Origin: Saprospiraceae bacterium
GTDB lineage: Bacteria; Bacteroidota; Bacteroidia; Chitinophagales; Saprospiraceae
Direction of reading: 5' to 3'
Assembly: GCA_027488935.1 (NCBI GenBank)
Contig: JAIYAP010000071.1
Location: 177,148 to 241,147, forward strand
Length of the DNA stretch: 64,000 nucleotides
The notes beneath the pieces were generated by a model. That model was not told where the DNA came from and searched no databases. It worked only from the letters and a program-made list of their open reading frames with translations. Shown here in pieces: positions 9,757 to 18,814 of this stretch (its first letter is position 1; each line of letters opens with the position of its first letter). A program made the translations under genes and the position numbers.

Positions 9757-10341
9757 TTAGATTAGGTTAAAAAAAAGCAAAAAAACCAGGGCTTGATGTT
9801 CGGTGGCAACGGCACGCAAAATGCGCAGCGCTTTACTGACCTGTGCTTCCACGGTTTTGACCGAAATTTGAAGTTGGTCGGCAATACTGCGGTACGACAT
9901 TGCTTCAAAACGATTCATCACAAAAACCAATCGGCACTTGTCGGGCAAATTATCAATGGCCAACTGAAGTTTTTGTTCCAATTGAAGGGCATCGCCTGTG
10001 TATTCCGGCGCATCATACTGGGTTGATTGGTTTTCTCGGGCATCCTCATCGCCTGTAAACACCATGCGTTTGTGTTTTTCCAGGTAATCGAGGCTGCGGT
10101 TGGTCGTGGCACGGCGCAAATAGCCGCCCAAGGTGCTTTGGATATTCAATTTATGTCGGCGTATCCATATTTCGGCCAATACGTCTTGTGCCAGATCTTT
10201 GGCAGCATCTTCTTCGCGCACAATACGCCAAGCGGTGTTCAACAGCATATCATAATACTGATGAAAAATGGCATCCAGTGCCTGGTCATCGTCGTTGCGC
10301 AGACGTTCCAGTATTTCCTGTTCATTAAAAATTGGCTGCAT
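9757..10341 (-). CDS. ECF-type RNA polymerase sigma-70 factor (FecI-like)
   Basis: Sigma factor of 194 residues. Region 2 is visible at about 20-90 (DDDQALDAIFHQYYDMLLNTAWRIV, then DLAQDVLAEIW). Region 4 lies at about 130-180 (LPDKCRLVFVMNRFEAMSYRSIADQL, then VEAQVSKAL), a helix-turn-helix for -35 recognition. The start at 10341 (MQPIFNEQEILERLR) is preferred because the longer in-frame start at 10425 would run into the end of the M13 peptidase gene. With this start the gap to that gene is 22 bases. It is the first gene of the sigma-FecR-receptor triad and should direct RNA polymerase to the receptor promoter when released by FecR. The C-terminal LFLLFFNLI tail is unusually hydrophobic for a sigma factor. 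Confidence 0.92.
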   Translation of the reverse strand: MQPIFNEQEILERLRNDDDQALDAIFHQYYDMLLNTAWRIVREEDAAKDLAQDVLAEIWIRRHKLNIQSTLGGYLRRATTNRSLDYLEKHKRMVFTGDEDARENQSTQYDAPEYTGDALQLEQKLQLAIDNLPDKCRLVFVMNRFEAMSYRSIADQLQISVKTVEAQVSKALRILRAVATEHQALVFLLFFNLI

Positions 10342-10363
10342 AAGCAGTACAAAGATCCGTTTT

Positions 10364-12415
10364 TTACCAGATTTGTACCCGTTTGTTTTCGGGTCGCCAC
10401 ATGGCATCGCCTTCTTTGATCCCAAAAGTAGCGTAAAAAGCAGGCATATTGGCGAGTGGACCGATTACCCTAAATTTAGCGGGGGCATGCACATCACTCT
10501 TGATCTGATTGGTGATCGATTCGGGTCGTTCATTGATCATCCAGGCCAAGGCGTATCCCAGAAAAAAGCGTTGATCGGGGGTGCAAGCGGCAACCAGTTG
10601 TTTGTTTTGGTATTGCGCTGTTTTTTTAAACGCCTCATAGCCCATCATAACGCCCCCGAGGTCGGCAATGTTTTCGCCTTGGGTCAGGTTGCCATTGATA
10701 TGCAGGGTATCTACCGCAACATATTCATTGAATTGCGCGACAATCATTTTTGTTTTTTCATGAAATCGGATGCTGTCCTCTGGTGTCCACCAGTTTTCCA
10801 GGTTGCCCATTTCGTTGTATTGACAACCCTGATCGTCGAAACCGTGGGTCATTTCGTGGCCAAAGGTGGAGCCGCCAATGATTGAGTAAAGCAGGGCATC
10901 ATCGGCGAGGGTGCGTTCATAACCGGGTACAATGATGTTGCAACCAGGCACCACAATTTCGTTGTTGGATGGGTTGTAATAAGCATTATAGGTTTGCGGT
11001 TGCATGTCCCATTCGGTGCGATCCACCGGTTTGCCATATTTGCTGATGTTGTACTGTGTGCTCCAATTTCCAACTGCAATCACGTTGCGGACATAGGAAT
11101 TGCGGCTGATCGTAAGGCTGCTCAGGTCTTTCCATTTATCCGGATAACCGACCTTCATAATCATGGTATTGAGTTTTTTGATTGCCTTTTCTTTGGTTTC
11201 GGCACCCATCCAGTCGAGATTTTTGATGCGTTCGGCGTACACCGTTTTGATCGCATTGCCAATTTCGAGCAGTTTTTCTTTTGCGCCTTTGGGCAGGTAT
11301 TCGGCTACATACACTTGCCCGATCAGTTCGCCCAATCCGTTGTCGGTTTGGCGCACCACGCGTTTCCAGCGGGGCTTGGGTTCGGTTACGCCCCGCAGTG
11401 CCGCCGCATAAAAGTTGAAATATTCGCGGTAGGTTTTATCATCTAAATAAGTAGCCAATCCTTTGATTAACTGGTATTTAAGATAATCTTTCCAAATCGG
11501 AAGCGGGATTGATTTCAATTGTGCATTCAAGCCTTTAAAGTATTCGGGCTGTCCTACAATCACGGAATCAATGGCTATTGCGAAACCAACGGTTTTGGTA
11601 AAATTCTGCCAATCGATATTGGGTACTTCCTGTTGCAATTGCGCAAAGGCCATTTTATGATAATTGGCAATCGGATCGCGGGTGTCTTCGCGTTTCCGGG
11701 TATTTTTGGCGAGGGCGGTTTCGAGTTGCATGACTTGTTTGGCCGCTTTTTGCGCCTTTGCCGCATCGTAGCCCAGAATGCCAAACATGTTTTGCAGGTG
11801 TTGCACAAATTTGGTCCGCAGTTCCGTGGTACGGGCGTCGGTATCAAAATAAAAACTGCGATCGGGCATACTCAAGCCGCCCTGTTGCAATAAAACCGCA
11901 TTTTTAGCACTAAATTTATCGTCAGGCGCTACATATAAGTTGAACAGAGGGGCGCCAATGCCTTTGTGTAAAAAGGCAGCTTCCTGCACCAATCCCGGAA
12001 GGTCCTGAATGGCATCGATCCGGTCCAAATCGGGTTGAATGTCCAAAATGCCCCTTTGATTGAGGGACACACTGTCCATGCCACTAAAGTAGAAATCTCC
12101 AATTTTTTGTTTGTTGCTGCCAATTGGTTCGTTGGTTCGCGCAGCAGCCGACTGACAAATTTGCAAGATTTGCGCATTGATGGTATCCTGAATCAATTGC
12201 CAAGTACCATTGCTTTGTTCACTTTCAGGAATGGGATGGGCCTTAAACCAGGCACCATGGGCAAATTTGAAAAAATCGTCGCCCGGCCGGATACTGGAAT
12301 CAATATGTGATACCAAAGCATCTGGCTGATTGGCCATATTTTGTTTTGCAGGGTTGGTACAGGCATTCCACAACAGGAGCACCGTACAGGCAGATAGAAA
12401 GTGACGAAATGGCAT
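10364..12415 (-). CDS. M13 family zinc metallopeptidase lipoprotein (PepO/neprilysin-like)
   Basis: Endopeptidase of 683 residues expected to cleave oligopeptides outside the cytoplasm. The N-terminus carries a lipoprotein signal with lipobox LLWNAC, so the protein is probably membrane-anchored. The N-terminal M13 domain begins at DSSIRPGDDFFKFAHGAW. Substrate-binding NAYYNPSNNEIVVPG precedes the zinc site HEMTH (about residue 520), and the third ligand is the Glu of ENIADLGG. The C-terminus ends in the family's typical MPAFYATFGIKEGD. Length is normal for the family. The start at 12415 puts the basic residue and hydrophobic stretch in the right place; the longer frame to 12454 adds 13 unlikely residues. 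It lies between the glycan locus and the sigma gene on the same strand; a link with either is not established. Confidence 0.93.
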   Translation of the reverse strand: MPFRHFLSACTVLLLWNACTNPAKQNMANQPDALVSHIDSSIRPGDDFFKFAHGAWFKAHPIPESEQSNGTWQLIQDTINAQILQICQSAAARTNEPIGSNKQKIGDFYFSGMDSVSLNQRGILDIQPDLDRIDAIQDLPGLVQEAAFLHKGIGAPLFNLYVAPDDKFSAKNAVLLQQGGLSMPDRSFYFDTDARTTELRTKFVQHLQNMFGILGYDAAKAQKAAKQVMQLETALAKNTRKREDTRDPIANYHKMAFAQLQQEVPNIDWQNFTKTVGFAIAIDSVIVGQPEYFKGLNAQLKSIPLPIWKDYLKYQLIKGLATYLDDKTYREYFNFYAAALRGVTEPKPRWKRVVRQTDNGLGELIGQVYVAEYLPKGAKEKLLEIGNAIKTVYAERIKNLDWMGAETKEKAIKKLNTMIMKVGYPDKWKDLSSLTISRNSYVRNVIAVGNWSTQYNISKYGKPVDRTEWDMQPQTYNAYYNPSNNEIVVPGCNIIVPGYERTLADDALLYSIIGGSTFGHEMTHGFDDQGCQYNEMGNLENWWTPEDSIRFHEKTKMIVAQFNEYVAVDTLHINGNLTQGENIADLGGVMMGYEAFKKTAQYQNKQLVAACTPDQRFFLGYALAWMINERPESITNQIKSDVHAPAKFRVIGPLANMPAFYATFGIKEGDAMWRPENKRVQIW

Positions 12416-12475
12416 AAATAATTGGGCGATAAATGGTGGTAGAAAGTAGTGCAAGAGTACAATAAATTACAGATA

Positions 12476-13336
12476 TCAAGGTAATACTCCATCCGTGCGC
12501 AACAAATTCAGATACTCCACCGCCCCCGCTTTGTTCAAATGCATAAAATCTCCGAACAAAGCCGGATCGCTCAAGGCATTGCGGTAATCGTACACGGGCA
12601 AACCCGTTAAACGCGTTGCCTCCGCCTTCAAATCGTCCAGGTGGGTCACCGTAAATCGTGGGAAATACGGGCTGATGACCAATTTAACCACCACACCTTT
12701 CTTTTGTGCATACGCCACCAAAGCCCGCAATTGCTCCAGCAAATAAGGGTGCACTTCCAAGGGATAATTATTTTCAAGCACTTTTGCCGCCAGTTCGGGG
12801 TCGATTTCCCGGTCCAGCAGCCAGTCTTTATCCGTTTTTTTACGGTGAAAAATTGCGCGCTGGAAGAGTTCGTTGTTGTAGCGATACAAGGCGCTTAACT
12901 GACCTGTTCGCCAGTTTTCTACGGATTTTTCTCGAATTAAGGCATCCAAACGGGCCGATTGCCCACTAAAAGTGAGAAAACCCGCCAATAAAGCGTCATT
13001 CGTCCGGTCGCAAGTGGTTAGTTCGATCAACATCAAACGCGGCGCCGGGTAACGGTCCAAATAATCTTCGGCCAGGGCGCAGGCCGCATCCATGGGCAAA
13101 CCGTTGTAACTCAAATTAAAAGTCTTCAAACCGCTTTTTTCCTCAATATATGGCTCGTAAAAGATCAATCCCCGCGAATTACCCACCAATAAAATATCCG
13201 CAGCAGCCTGTCCACCGTACAGGCGCGCGTACCGAAACTGACTTTGCGCCACTTGCTGCTGCAACACATACCCACCCGCACGATCGCCCGCGAGCACCGT
13301 ACCCAACAATAGCAGGAACCACCCAAGTTGTTTCAT
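12476..13336 (-). CDS. SGNH-like protein, periplasmic partner of the MBOAT acyltransferase
   Basis: Protein of 286 residues with an N-terminal signal or anchor (QLGWFLLLLGTVLAG). It has a GNSRG motif near residue 53 in place of the classical GDS, and a C-terminal DFMHLNKAGA motif supplying the Asp/His pair. This is the arrangement of SGNH-fold proteins that work with MBOAT proteins (DltD, AlgJ and AlgX-like). It follows the MBOAT gene with a gap of only 3 bases. The inferred job is to pass an acetyl or other acyl group, brought across the membrane by the MBOAT, onto an exported glycan. Membership of a particular named family is uncertain. Confidence 0.7.
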   Translation of the reverse strand: MKQLGWFLLLLGTVLAGDRAGGYVLQQQVAQSQFRYARLYGGQAAADILLVGNSRGLIFYEPYIEEKSGLKTFNLSYNGLPMDAACALAEDYLDRYPAPRLMLIELTTCDRTNDALLAGFLTFSGQSARLDALIREKSVENWRTGQLSALYRYNNELFQRAIFHRKKTDKDWLLDREIDPELAAKVLENNYPLEVHPYLLEQLRALVAYAQKKGVVVKLVISPYFPRFTVTHLDDLKAEATRLTGLPVYDYRNALSDPALFGDFMHLNKAGAVEYLNLLRTDGVLP

Positions 13337-13339
13337 ACC

Positions 13340-14782
13340 TTAAAACTGAAAATAAATAAACGCATTGGCTCCAAATGTGCCGAAAAACGCAATGAACCAA
13401 AGCAAAACCGCAAATACCGCCAAACGCAATGCCGGACGATGCACTTGCACCACATTCCAATTTACCCACGCATTCGAAAGTTCTACGCCATATAAAAGCC
13501 CGATCAGCAAAAAGCCCTTCAACACCTGAAATTTGTTGATCACCGCCCACCAGGCAAAATGCCGTCCGCTGAAGATACCCGACAACACGGCATTAGCGGT
13601 GGTAAAACTGTGCGCACCCATGCTCCCCGCTCGAAAATACACCCAGGCCAATAAGGTCAAACTGTACACCACAGCAATCGCAACACCTTTATCTACAATA
13701 CGCGGAAGTCGTAATACCCGCACCACCCAGTCCCAACGCGGGGCCACAAAACGTTGCAAAATCAGGTACAATCCGTGCAAAAAGCCCCAAAACACAAAGG
13801 CCCAATTGGCCCCATGCCACAAACCACCTAAAAGCATGGTAATCATGTTGTTGCGGTAGGTCATATACACGCCGTGCCGGTTACCGCCCAACGGAATGTA
13901 CAAATAATCACGCAGCCACGACGATAAGGAAATATGCCAGCGCGTCCAAAATTCGCTGAAACTGCTGGAAAAATACGGCGACCGAAAATTTTCGGGAAAA
14001 CGATACCCCATGATGCGCGCCATACCTATCGCAATATCGGAATACCCGCTAAAATCGCAGTATATCTGGAACGAATAAAATACCACGCCAATCAGCAAAT
14101 GCAACGAACCAAAGGTCTCGGGTGCCTGAAAACACTGGTCGGCAAACGGCCCCAAGGAATCCGCGATGGCGCATTTTTTAAAAAATCCCCACAATACGCG
14201 ACCCATTCCACTGTAAAAACGATCCCATTCAAACGGCCGCTCCACATGAAATTGCGGCAACAAATCTTTGGCCCGCACAATCGGTCCGGCCATCAATTGC
14301 GGCCAAAACCCAACAAACGTGGCGTATTTCAACAAATCCCGCTCGGCTTTCATTTCTCCGCGGTATATCTCGATGGTGTACGACATGCTTTGGAAGGTGT
14401 AAAACGAAATACCCACCGGCAAAATAATATGCAAGGTCGTCCAACTCGCCTCCATGCCCACATACTGCAATGCCGCCGCCGCAGAGGCCGCAAAAAAATT
14501 GAAATATTTAAAAATGGATAAAAAGCCCAGGTTCATCACCACACTGGCAATAATGACTTGCTTTTTCTGCCGCGGTGCATGGGTATCTTCCAGGTAAATG
14601 CCAAAAAGATAATCCATCAAGGTGGTAAAGATGATGAGCGCCAGAAAACGCCAGTCCCACCAGCCATAAAAAACATAACTCGCTACCAGGATCCAGCCCA
14701 GGCGCAACCGTCCTTTCAGGAAAAAATACACCGAAAAGAAACACAGCACAAATACGAGGAATACGAGCGAGTTGAAAATCAT
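13340..14782 (-). CDS. MBOAT family O-acyltransferase (AlgI/DltB-like)
   Basis: Integral membrane protein of 480 residues with about ten or more hydrophobic segments. The catalytic-histidine region GGLWHGANWAFVFWGFLHG lies near residues 320-340, and the family motif FWTRWHISLSSWLRDYLYIPLGGN is at about 275-300. Proteins of this type move acyl groups from cytoplasmic donors to the outside for O-acetylation of polysaccharides such as alginate. The ATG overlaps the stop of the upstream SGNH gene by 4 bases (ATGA), which suggests translational coupling. With the two SGNH proteins and the acyltransferase-3 it forms an O-acylation set inside the glycan locus. The acceptor glycan is unknown. Confidence 0.93.
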   Translation of the reverse strand: MIFNSLVFLVFVLCFFSVYFFLKGRLRLGWILVASYVFYGWWDWRFLALIIFTTLMDYLFGIYLEDTHAPRQKKQVIIASVVMNLGFLSIFKYFNFFAASAAAALQYVGMEASWTTLHIILPVGISFYTFQSMSYTIEIYRGEMKAERDLLKYATFVGFWPQLMAGPIVRAKDLLPQFHVERPFEWDRFYSGMGRVLWGFFKKCAIADSLGPFADQCFQAPETFGSLHLLIGVVFYSFQIYCDFSGYSDIAIGMARIMGYRFPENFRSPYFSSSFSEFWTRWHISLSSWLRDYLYIPLGGNRHGVYMTYRNNMITMLLGGLWHGANWAFVFWGFLHGLYLILQRFVAPRWDWVVRVLRLPRIVDKGVAIAVVYSLTLLAWVYFRAGSMGAHSFTTANAVLSGIFSGRHFAWWAVINKFQVLKGFLLIGLLYGVELSNAWVNWNVVQVHRPALRLAVFAVLLWFIAFFGTFGANAFIYFQF

Positions 14783-15519
14783 GTTCCGAGCAGTATTTTA
14801 TCCAATTGCTTTTTCCACACCAAATAGCCTTGCCCGTTCAAATGCAGGCCGTCTTCGGTGCAAGTCGGCAACAATTGTCCTTTCACATCGCTCAGTTCGG
14901 TGTACAAATCTAAATATGGCAGCGCAAAAGACCGGGCAATTTGCTGAATTTCAAGGTTTAAGGCAGGAATTAAATTCGGATCAAGGCCCATTTTTTTGAT
15001 CTGATTGTTGATGGGTAATACGCTCACGAGCACTACTTGCGGGGCGGAACCAGGCTTGCGCAATTGCTGAACAATGCTGCGGTATGTTTCAGCAACATCG
15101 GCAACAGGTTTTCCCAGCAACAAATCATTGATGCCCACGCACAACACCACCATGTTGGGCCGGTTGCGCAGGATATCTTCCAGACGGTCCAAAACGCCCG
15201 CGGTCTGATCGCCGGTAATGCCTCGGTTGAGGATATGGAGGCTATCACCCAGCAATTCGCGCCACTCACATTGTTCTATTTGGGAATCGCCCAGCATCAC
15301 CATGGCGCCAGGCCGATCGGGAAAAAGGGCAAACAAACTTTTACGGTGGGCATACAAACCTGCCTCGGAGTGGTATACACGGTACATCGTGTACCGAAAC
15401 CCTCCCAGGCGTTGTATCAGTAAAAAAAATGCGCTGAGGAGCAAAAGATTCAGCAGCAAGGAAAATCCGGTGGCCCAACGGCGCATGGAATTTGTATGTT
15501 TAGGTTTGTTTTGTTTCAA
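14779..15519 (-). CDS. SGNH/GDSL hydrolase-type protein, membrane anchored
   Basis: Protein of 246 residues with one N-terminal transmembrane segment (WATGFSLLLNLLLLSAFFLL) followed by a complete SGNH fold. Block I is GDSQIEQCEW, with the catalytic Ser near residue 79. Block II is NRGITGDQTAGVL, block III is CVGINDLL, and block V is EDGLHLNGQGY with the Asp and His. It could be an esterase that removes acyl groups or a transferase that adds them; the blocks alone do not decide. The frame start at 15519 overlaps the upstream acyltransferase by 20 bases, and a second ATG at 15486 avoids the overlap. The 3' end overlaps the MBOAT start by 4 bases. Confidence 0.85.
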   Translation of the reverse strand: MKQNKPKHTNSMRRWATGFSLLLNLLLLSAFFLLIQRLGGFRYTMYRVYHSEAGLYAHRKSLFALFPDRPGAMVMLGDSQIEQCEWRELLGDSLHILNRGITGDQTAGVLDRLEDILRNRPNMVVLCVGINDLLLGKPVADVAETYRSIVQQLRKPGSAPQVVLVSVLPINNQIKKMGLDPNLIPALNLEIQQIARSFALPYLDLYTELSDVKGQLLPTCTEDGLHLNGQGYLVWKKQLDKILLGT

Positions 15520-16558
15520 AAAGGCCGACCCAACGTCGACTTAAAGGCTCGAATGCCCAACCGCCCAATACCGCCAAAGGCAAATACGCCAATAAAACGG
15601 GCAAACTAACGCCAACACCCACACTCCGCAAGCCCAGCAAATATAACTCCAGCACCATGATGTGCACCAAATACAAGGAATACGAAAAACCGCCGATCCA
15701 CAAAAACAAACGTTTCAACACGGGTATAAAGCGCTCGCCTACATGATAGATAAAAATGCAAATCGCCGTGTAGCCAATCAAAGCCGGAATATCATTGAAT
15801 ATTTTACCCGCCACGCCCATTTTTAATATCATGGCAATCATAATGCCCGTAAAAATGACGCCGGTCGGCAAATAATAACCCCAGCGGTAATTCCAAAAAT
15901 CGGCCCGTAACACATACGGTTTGTCCGCCCCTGTACCGGCCTTATATGCACCCGCCAGCACCTGCCCGAGCGCAAATTCCCACAAAAATTGCAGGAAAAA
16001 ACTGTTCCAACTCCGCATATCGCCCGTACCCATAAAGTATACTACCAGCCACCAAACCATCGAAATAATCAGGCAAATCCAGAAGTAATTCCACGGATTG
16101 CTAAACCGCCCTTTCAACCAAACCAACAAGGGAAATGCCAGGTAAAACTGAATAATCGCACTGATAAACCAATAATGGCCGCCAAAACTGTGGATATACG
16201 GCTCATAAAACATTTGGTACAAGGCCACGCCCGCCAACCAGGCATCCCAACCATCCGAAAACAAATGCAGGGTGAGCGCCAAAACCCAACTCAAACTCAA
16301 GGCCAATACATACGGCAACCATACTTTGCTCGCCCGACGTTGGTAAAACTTGAGGGTATCACCACCCCAGGTCGACAAACCCAGGCCGAAACCCGACAAT
16401 AAAAAGAACAAATGCACCCCCGAACCGCCAAAAATGATCGCTTTTTGTAAAATGGGGGCCAAGGGCACCCGCTGCAAGGTATGGTAACAAACGATGGTAA
16501 AAATTGCATACCCTTTTGCAAAATCTAAAAAGTCGATTTTCCCGGACGAACGCGCCAT
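15500..16558 (-). CDS. Acyltransferase family 3 membrane protein (OafA-like)
   Basis: Integral membrane acyltransferase of 352 residues, about ten transmembrane segments. The N-terminus (KIDFLDFAKGYAIFTIVCYHTL) carries the conserved early His of the family, followed by FLLSGFGLGLSTW and then HYWFISAIIQFYLAFPLL. Family members add acetyl or other acyl groups to sugars of O-antigen, capsule or exopolysaccharide. The start codon directly follows the stop of the upstream glycosyltransferase (TAAATG, no gap), so the two are in one transcript. Having both an acyltransferase-3 and an MBOAT/SGNH set suggests two different acylations, or acylation on both sides of the membrane. Confidence 0.9.
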   Translation of the reverse strand: MARSSGKIDFLDFAKGYAIFTIVCYHTLQRVPLAPILQKAIIFGGSGVHLFFLLSGFGLGLSTWGGDTLKFYQRRASKVWLPYVLALSLSWVLALTLHLFSDGWDAWLAGVALYQMFYEPYIHSFGGHYWFISAIIQFYLAFPLLVWLKGRFSNPWNYFWICLIISMVWWLVVYFMGTGDMRSWNSFFLQFLWEFALGQVLAGAYKAGTGADKPYVLRADFWNYRWGYYLPTGVIFTGIMIAMILKMGVAGKIFNDIPALIGYTAICIFIYHVGERFIPVLKRLFLWIGGFSYSLYLVHIMVLELYLLGLRSVGVGVSLPVLLAYLPLAVLGGWAFEPLSRRWVGLFETKQT

Positions 16559-17812
16559 TTATTGCTTTTTTATTACCTCGTCTACATGCACCAGGTGCCT
16601 GTGCTCGGAATGTTTGAAATGTTTTTCCGGGTTTACCATTTTGAATAAACCCCGCGCTTGCCGGAGTATAAATTTGGGGATAGCATACACGGCATTCCAA
16701 ACAGAAGGCGGCGCTTCAGACAATTTTAAGGTCCAAAGCACATTCATGCCGAAAATACCCACCGCACCCACCAGCGCAAGCGTTACCCACGGCTGAATCA
16801 ATAACCCTGCCACTGCCAGCAGAAAGGCTACTGCTAACTGGATAAACATTGGCAAGGCAAGCGTCACAACGCCAAAAAAGAACTGGTTGGGACTAAAACG
16901 CACCAATCCGCGCAACAAAATACCGAGCGCGTTGGGAATATTTTGAAAATAGGAAAACAACCAGCGACCACGTTGCGTCTGCACATCTTCACCGGTACTT
17001 ACTTTTTCATCGTAACAAACGGCATCCCAGGCAAAGGCGATGCGTACATTACGGCGCAACAGAAAATTTTGCAATATTTTATCTTCCTGCAACATCTTTT
17101 TGCCCATATGCTGCCCTTCCTGTACCTCCTTGCTTTCCAGATATTGTTGGTACAAACCACTTTTAGTAGCCATACCCGAACCACTGATCACCGATGAACC
17201 GCCCAACAAATAAGGCGCATACCGCTCTATATAATTTTTGTACAACTCGCCAAGGGAGTCGGCAGCTGCATATTTACTGTCCAAATTTTTAGCCGTGCGC
17301 TGCCCTTGTACACACTGAAATCCACGCGCAATGTATTGGTTGATTTGATGCAAAAAATCGGGATGCGCCAGGTTGTCCGCATCAAAAATGACGGTAAAAT
17401 CGTGCGCACGAACAAAGCGTGTGTGCGCGTACAGGATGCTTTTTATCTTTAAACGCAGCGGATTTTCGGGCTTTAACAACACAAAACGCGGATCCGAAAT
17501 GTTGAATTCCGTTTCAGGGCATTCATCAGCCACCAAATACACCATCAAGTTGGGGTGTGATTGTTGCAAGAGGCTGGCGACCAAGGGCTTGGTAATTTCG
17601 CTGTTTTTGTAGGCTGTGATAATGCAAGCAAAATCCGTATCCAACGTTGCTGCGCTGGCATCGGCAAATTTGTCCTGGATTTTTGCCCCCAAATGCGCCT
17701 CCGAACGCTGGCCAAATACCCGCGCCGCCGCAACCGTCAAAAACGGAAACACCAACTGGAAAAAAATCCAGCCGGATGCAATATAAAAAAGGATAAAAAG
17801 TAAATCGATCAT
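16559..17812 (-). CDS. Family 2 glycosyltransferase, membrane-bound, processive type
   Basis: Protein of 417 residues with an N-terminal transmembrane segment (LLFILFYIASGWIFFQLVFPF). The GT-A catalytic domain shows CIITAYKNSE, VADECPET and DADN for donor and metal binding, the acceptor motif QEDK and the QRGRW motif near residue 295. Several hydrophobic segments follow (FFFGVVTLALPMFIQLAVAFLL and on). The ED and QxxRW signatures with C-terminal membrane helices are those of processive polysaccharide synthases, so it may elongate the glycan. It lies between another GT2 gene (gap of 75 bases) and the acyltransferase-3 gene (no gap). Donor sugar and product are unknown. Confidence 0.88.
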   Translation of the reverse strand: MIDLLFILFYIASGWIFFQLVFPFLTVAAARVFGQRSEAHLGAKIQDKFADASAATLDTDFACIITAYKNSEITKPLVASLLQQSHPNLMVYLVADECPETEFNISDPRFVLLKPENPLRLKIKSILYAHTRFVRAHDFTVIFDADNLAHPDFLHQINQYIARGFQCVQGQRTAKNLDSKYAAADSLGELYKNYIERYAPYLLGGSSVISGSGMATKSGLYQQYLESKEVQEGQHMGKKMLQEDKILQNFLLRRNVRIAFAWDAVCYDEKVSTGEDVQTQRGRWLFSYFQNIPNALGILLRGLVRFSPNQFFFGVVTLALPMFIQLAVAFLLAVAGLLIQPWVTLALVGAVGIFGMNVLWTLKLSEAPPSVWNAVYAIPKFILRQARGLFKMVNPEKHFKHSEHRHLVHVDEVIKKQ

Positions 17813-17887
17813 GGTGCTTGATTATTAAAAAATGCTTCACAGGAACGGACCTAATCTAGTGCAAAAAATTGTCTTTTTTACAGGAGA

Positions 17888-18802
17888 TTAAGCTGGCTTA
17901 AAGCTCATCCGCTTTTCAGGGTCTTTCAGGCTGAAATTCCAAAAAATGCCGCGCCAAAAAGCCTTTAAATTGTCTTTTTCGCCTTTTAACAGCATTTGCA
18001 AGGTGTTTTTTGGAATGGTTACCAAAAACAAAAATAAATAAAAGGCCGCTATTTTCCAGCCACCATAATTGCGGCGCATAAACCAAACGCGGTTGCGGTT
18101 CAAATAATAGGTTTTCAACGAACCCAATTTGCCCACGGTTAAACTTTCTTTGTGGTACACCCGCGCGCGGGGCTCCACCCATATTTCAAAACCACTTTTC
18201 CGCACCCGCTCACCCCAGTCCAGTTCCTCATAATACAGGAAAAAGTCTTCATCCATCATACCCGCCTGCTCAATCACAGCCTTCGAGCACATCATGGCCG
18301 CCCCGTGTGCATACGCGGTCGCGCGGGGTTCGGTGTATTGCCCACGCTCCCAGGTTTTTTTGCCAATGGTTTCGTTGCGGGCTGTCAGTGGATGAATCGG
18401 CGTCATGCCCGCATATTGAATATAATCTTCGGTCCACTTTTCCTGGGGGTAGTAACAAATCAACGGACTGACCAGCCCCAGTTTTGGGTTATTTTCAAAC
18501 ATGGCCACCAGGCGTTCCAGACAATGGTCGGTCAACTCGGCGTCGTTGTTGATAAAAAACAAATAATCGCCTTTCGCCGCTCGAACTGCCAGATTATTGC
18601 CCCCTGCAAAGCCCAAATTTACTTCACTGCGGATAAAATGGACTTCCGGGTACTGCGTTTCAAAGGCAGTTTGCGGGTTTTCTTTACTGGCATTGTCGAC
18701 CACAAATACTTCAATGTCTTTGTAATCTTGCCGACGAATGCTGTCAAGCAGGGCAAACGTTACCGCCGCCTGGTTGTAATTCACTGTAATAATTGAAACC
18801 AT
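17888..18802 (-). CDS. Family 2 glycosyltransferase (rhamnosyltransferase-like)
   Basis: Soluble or peripheral GT-A glycosyltransferase of 304 residues. The N-terminus VSIITVNYNQ begins the nucleotide-sugar domain. VVDNASKENP and NLGFAGGNN follow, then the metal-binding FFINNDAEL (about residue 95). EDFFLYYEELDWGERVRKSGF is the acceptor/base motif typical of the rhamnosyltransferase-like group. The C-terminal region is amphipathic (WKIAAFYLFLFLVTI). It follows the priming sugar transferase by 12 bases and probably adds the second sugar to the lipid-linked intermediate. Specificity for rhamnose is a family resemblance, not shown. Confidence 0.9.
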   Translation of the reverse strand: MVSIITVNYNQAAVTFALLDSIRRQDYKDIEVFVVDNASKENPQTAFETQYPEVHFIRSEVNLGFAGGNNLAVRAAKGDYLFFINNDAELTDHCLERLVAMFENNPKLGLVSPLICYYPQEKWTEDYIQYAGMTPIHPLTARNETIGKKTWERGQYTEPRATAYAHGAAMMCSKAVIEQAGMMDEDFFLYYEELDWGERVRKSGFEIWVEPRARVYHKESLTVGKLGSLKTYYLNRNRVWFMRRNYGGWKIAAFYLFLFLVTIPKNTLQMLLKGEKDNLKAFWRGIFWNFSLKDPEKRMSFKPA

Positions 18803-18814
18803 TGCATGTTTTGA

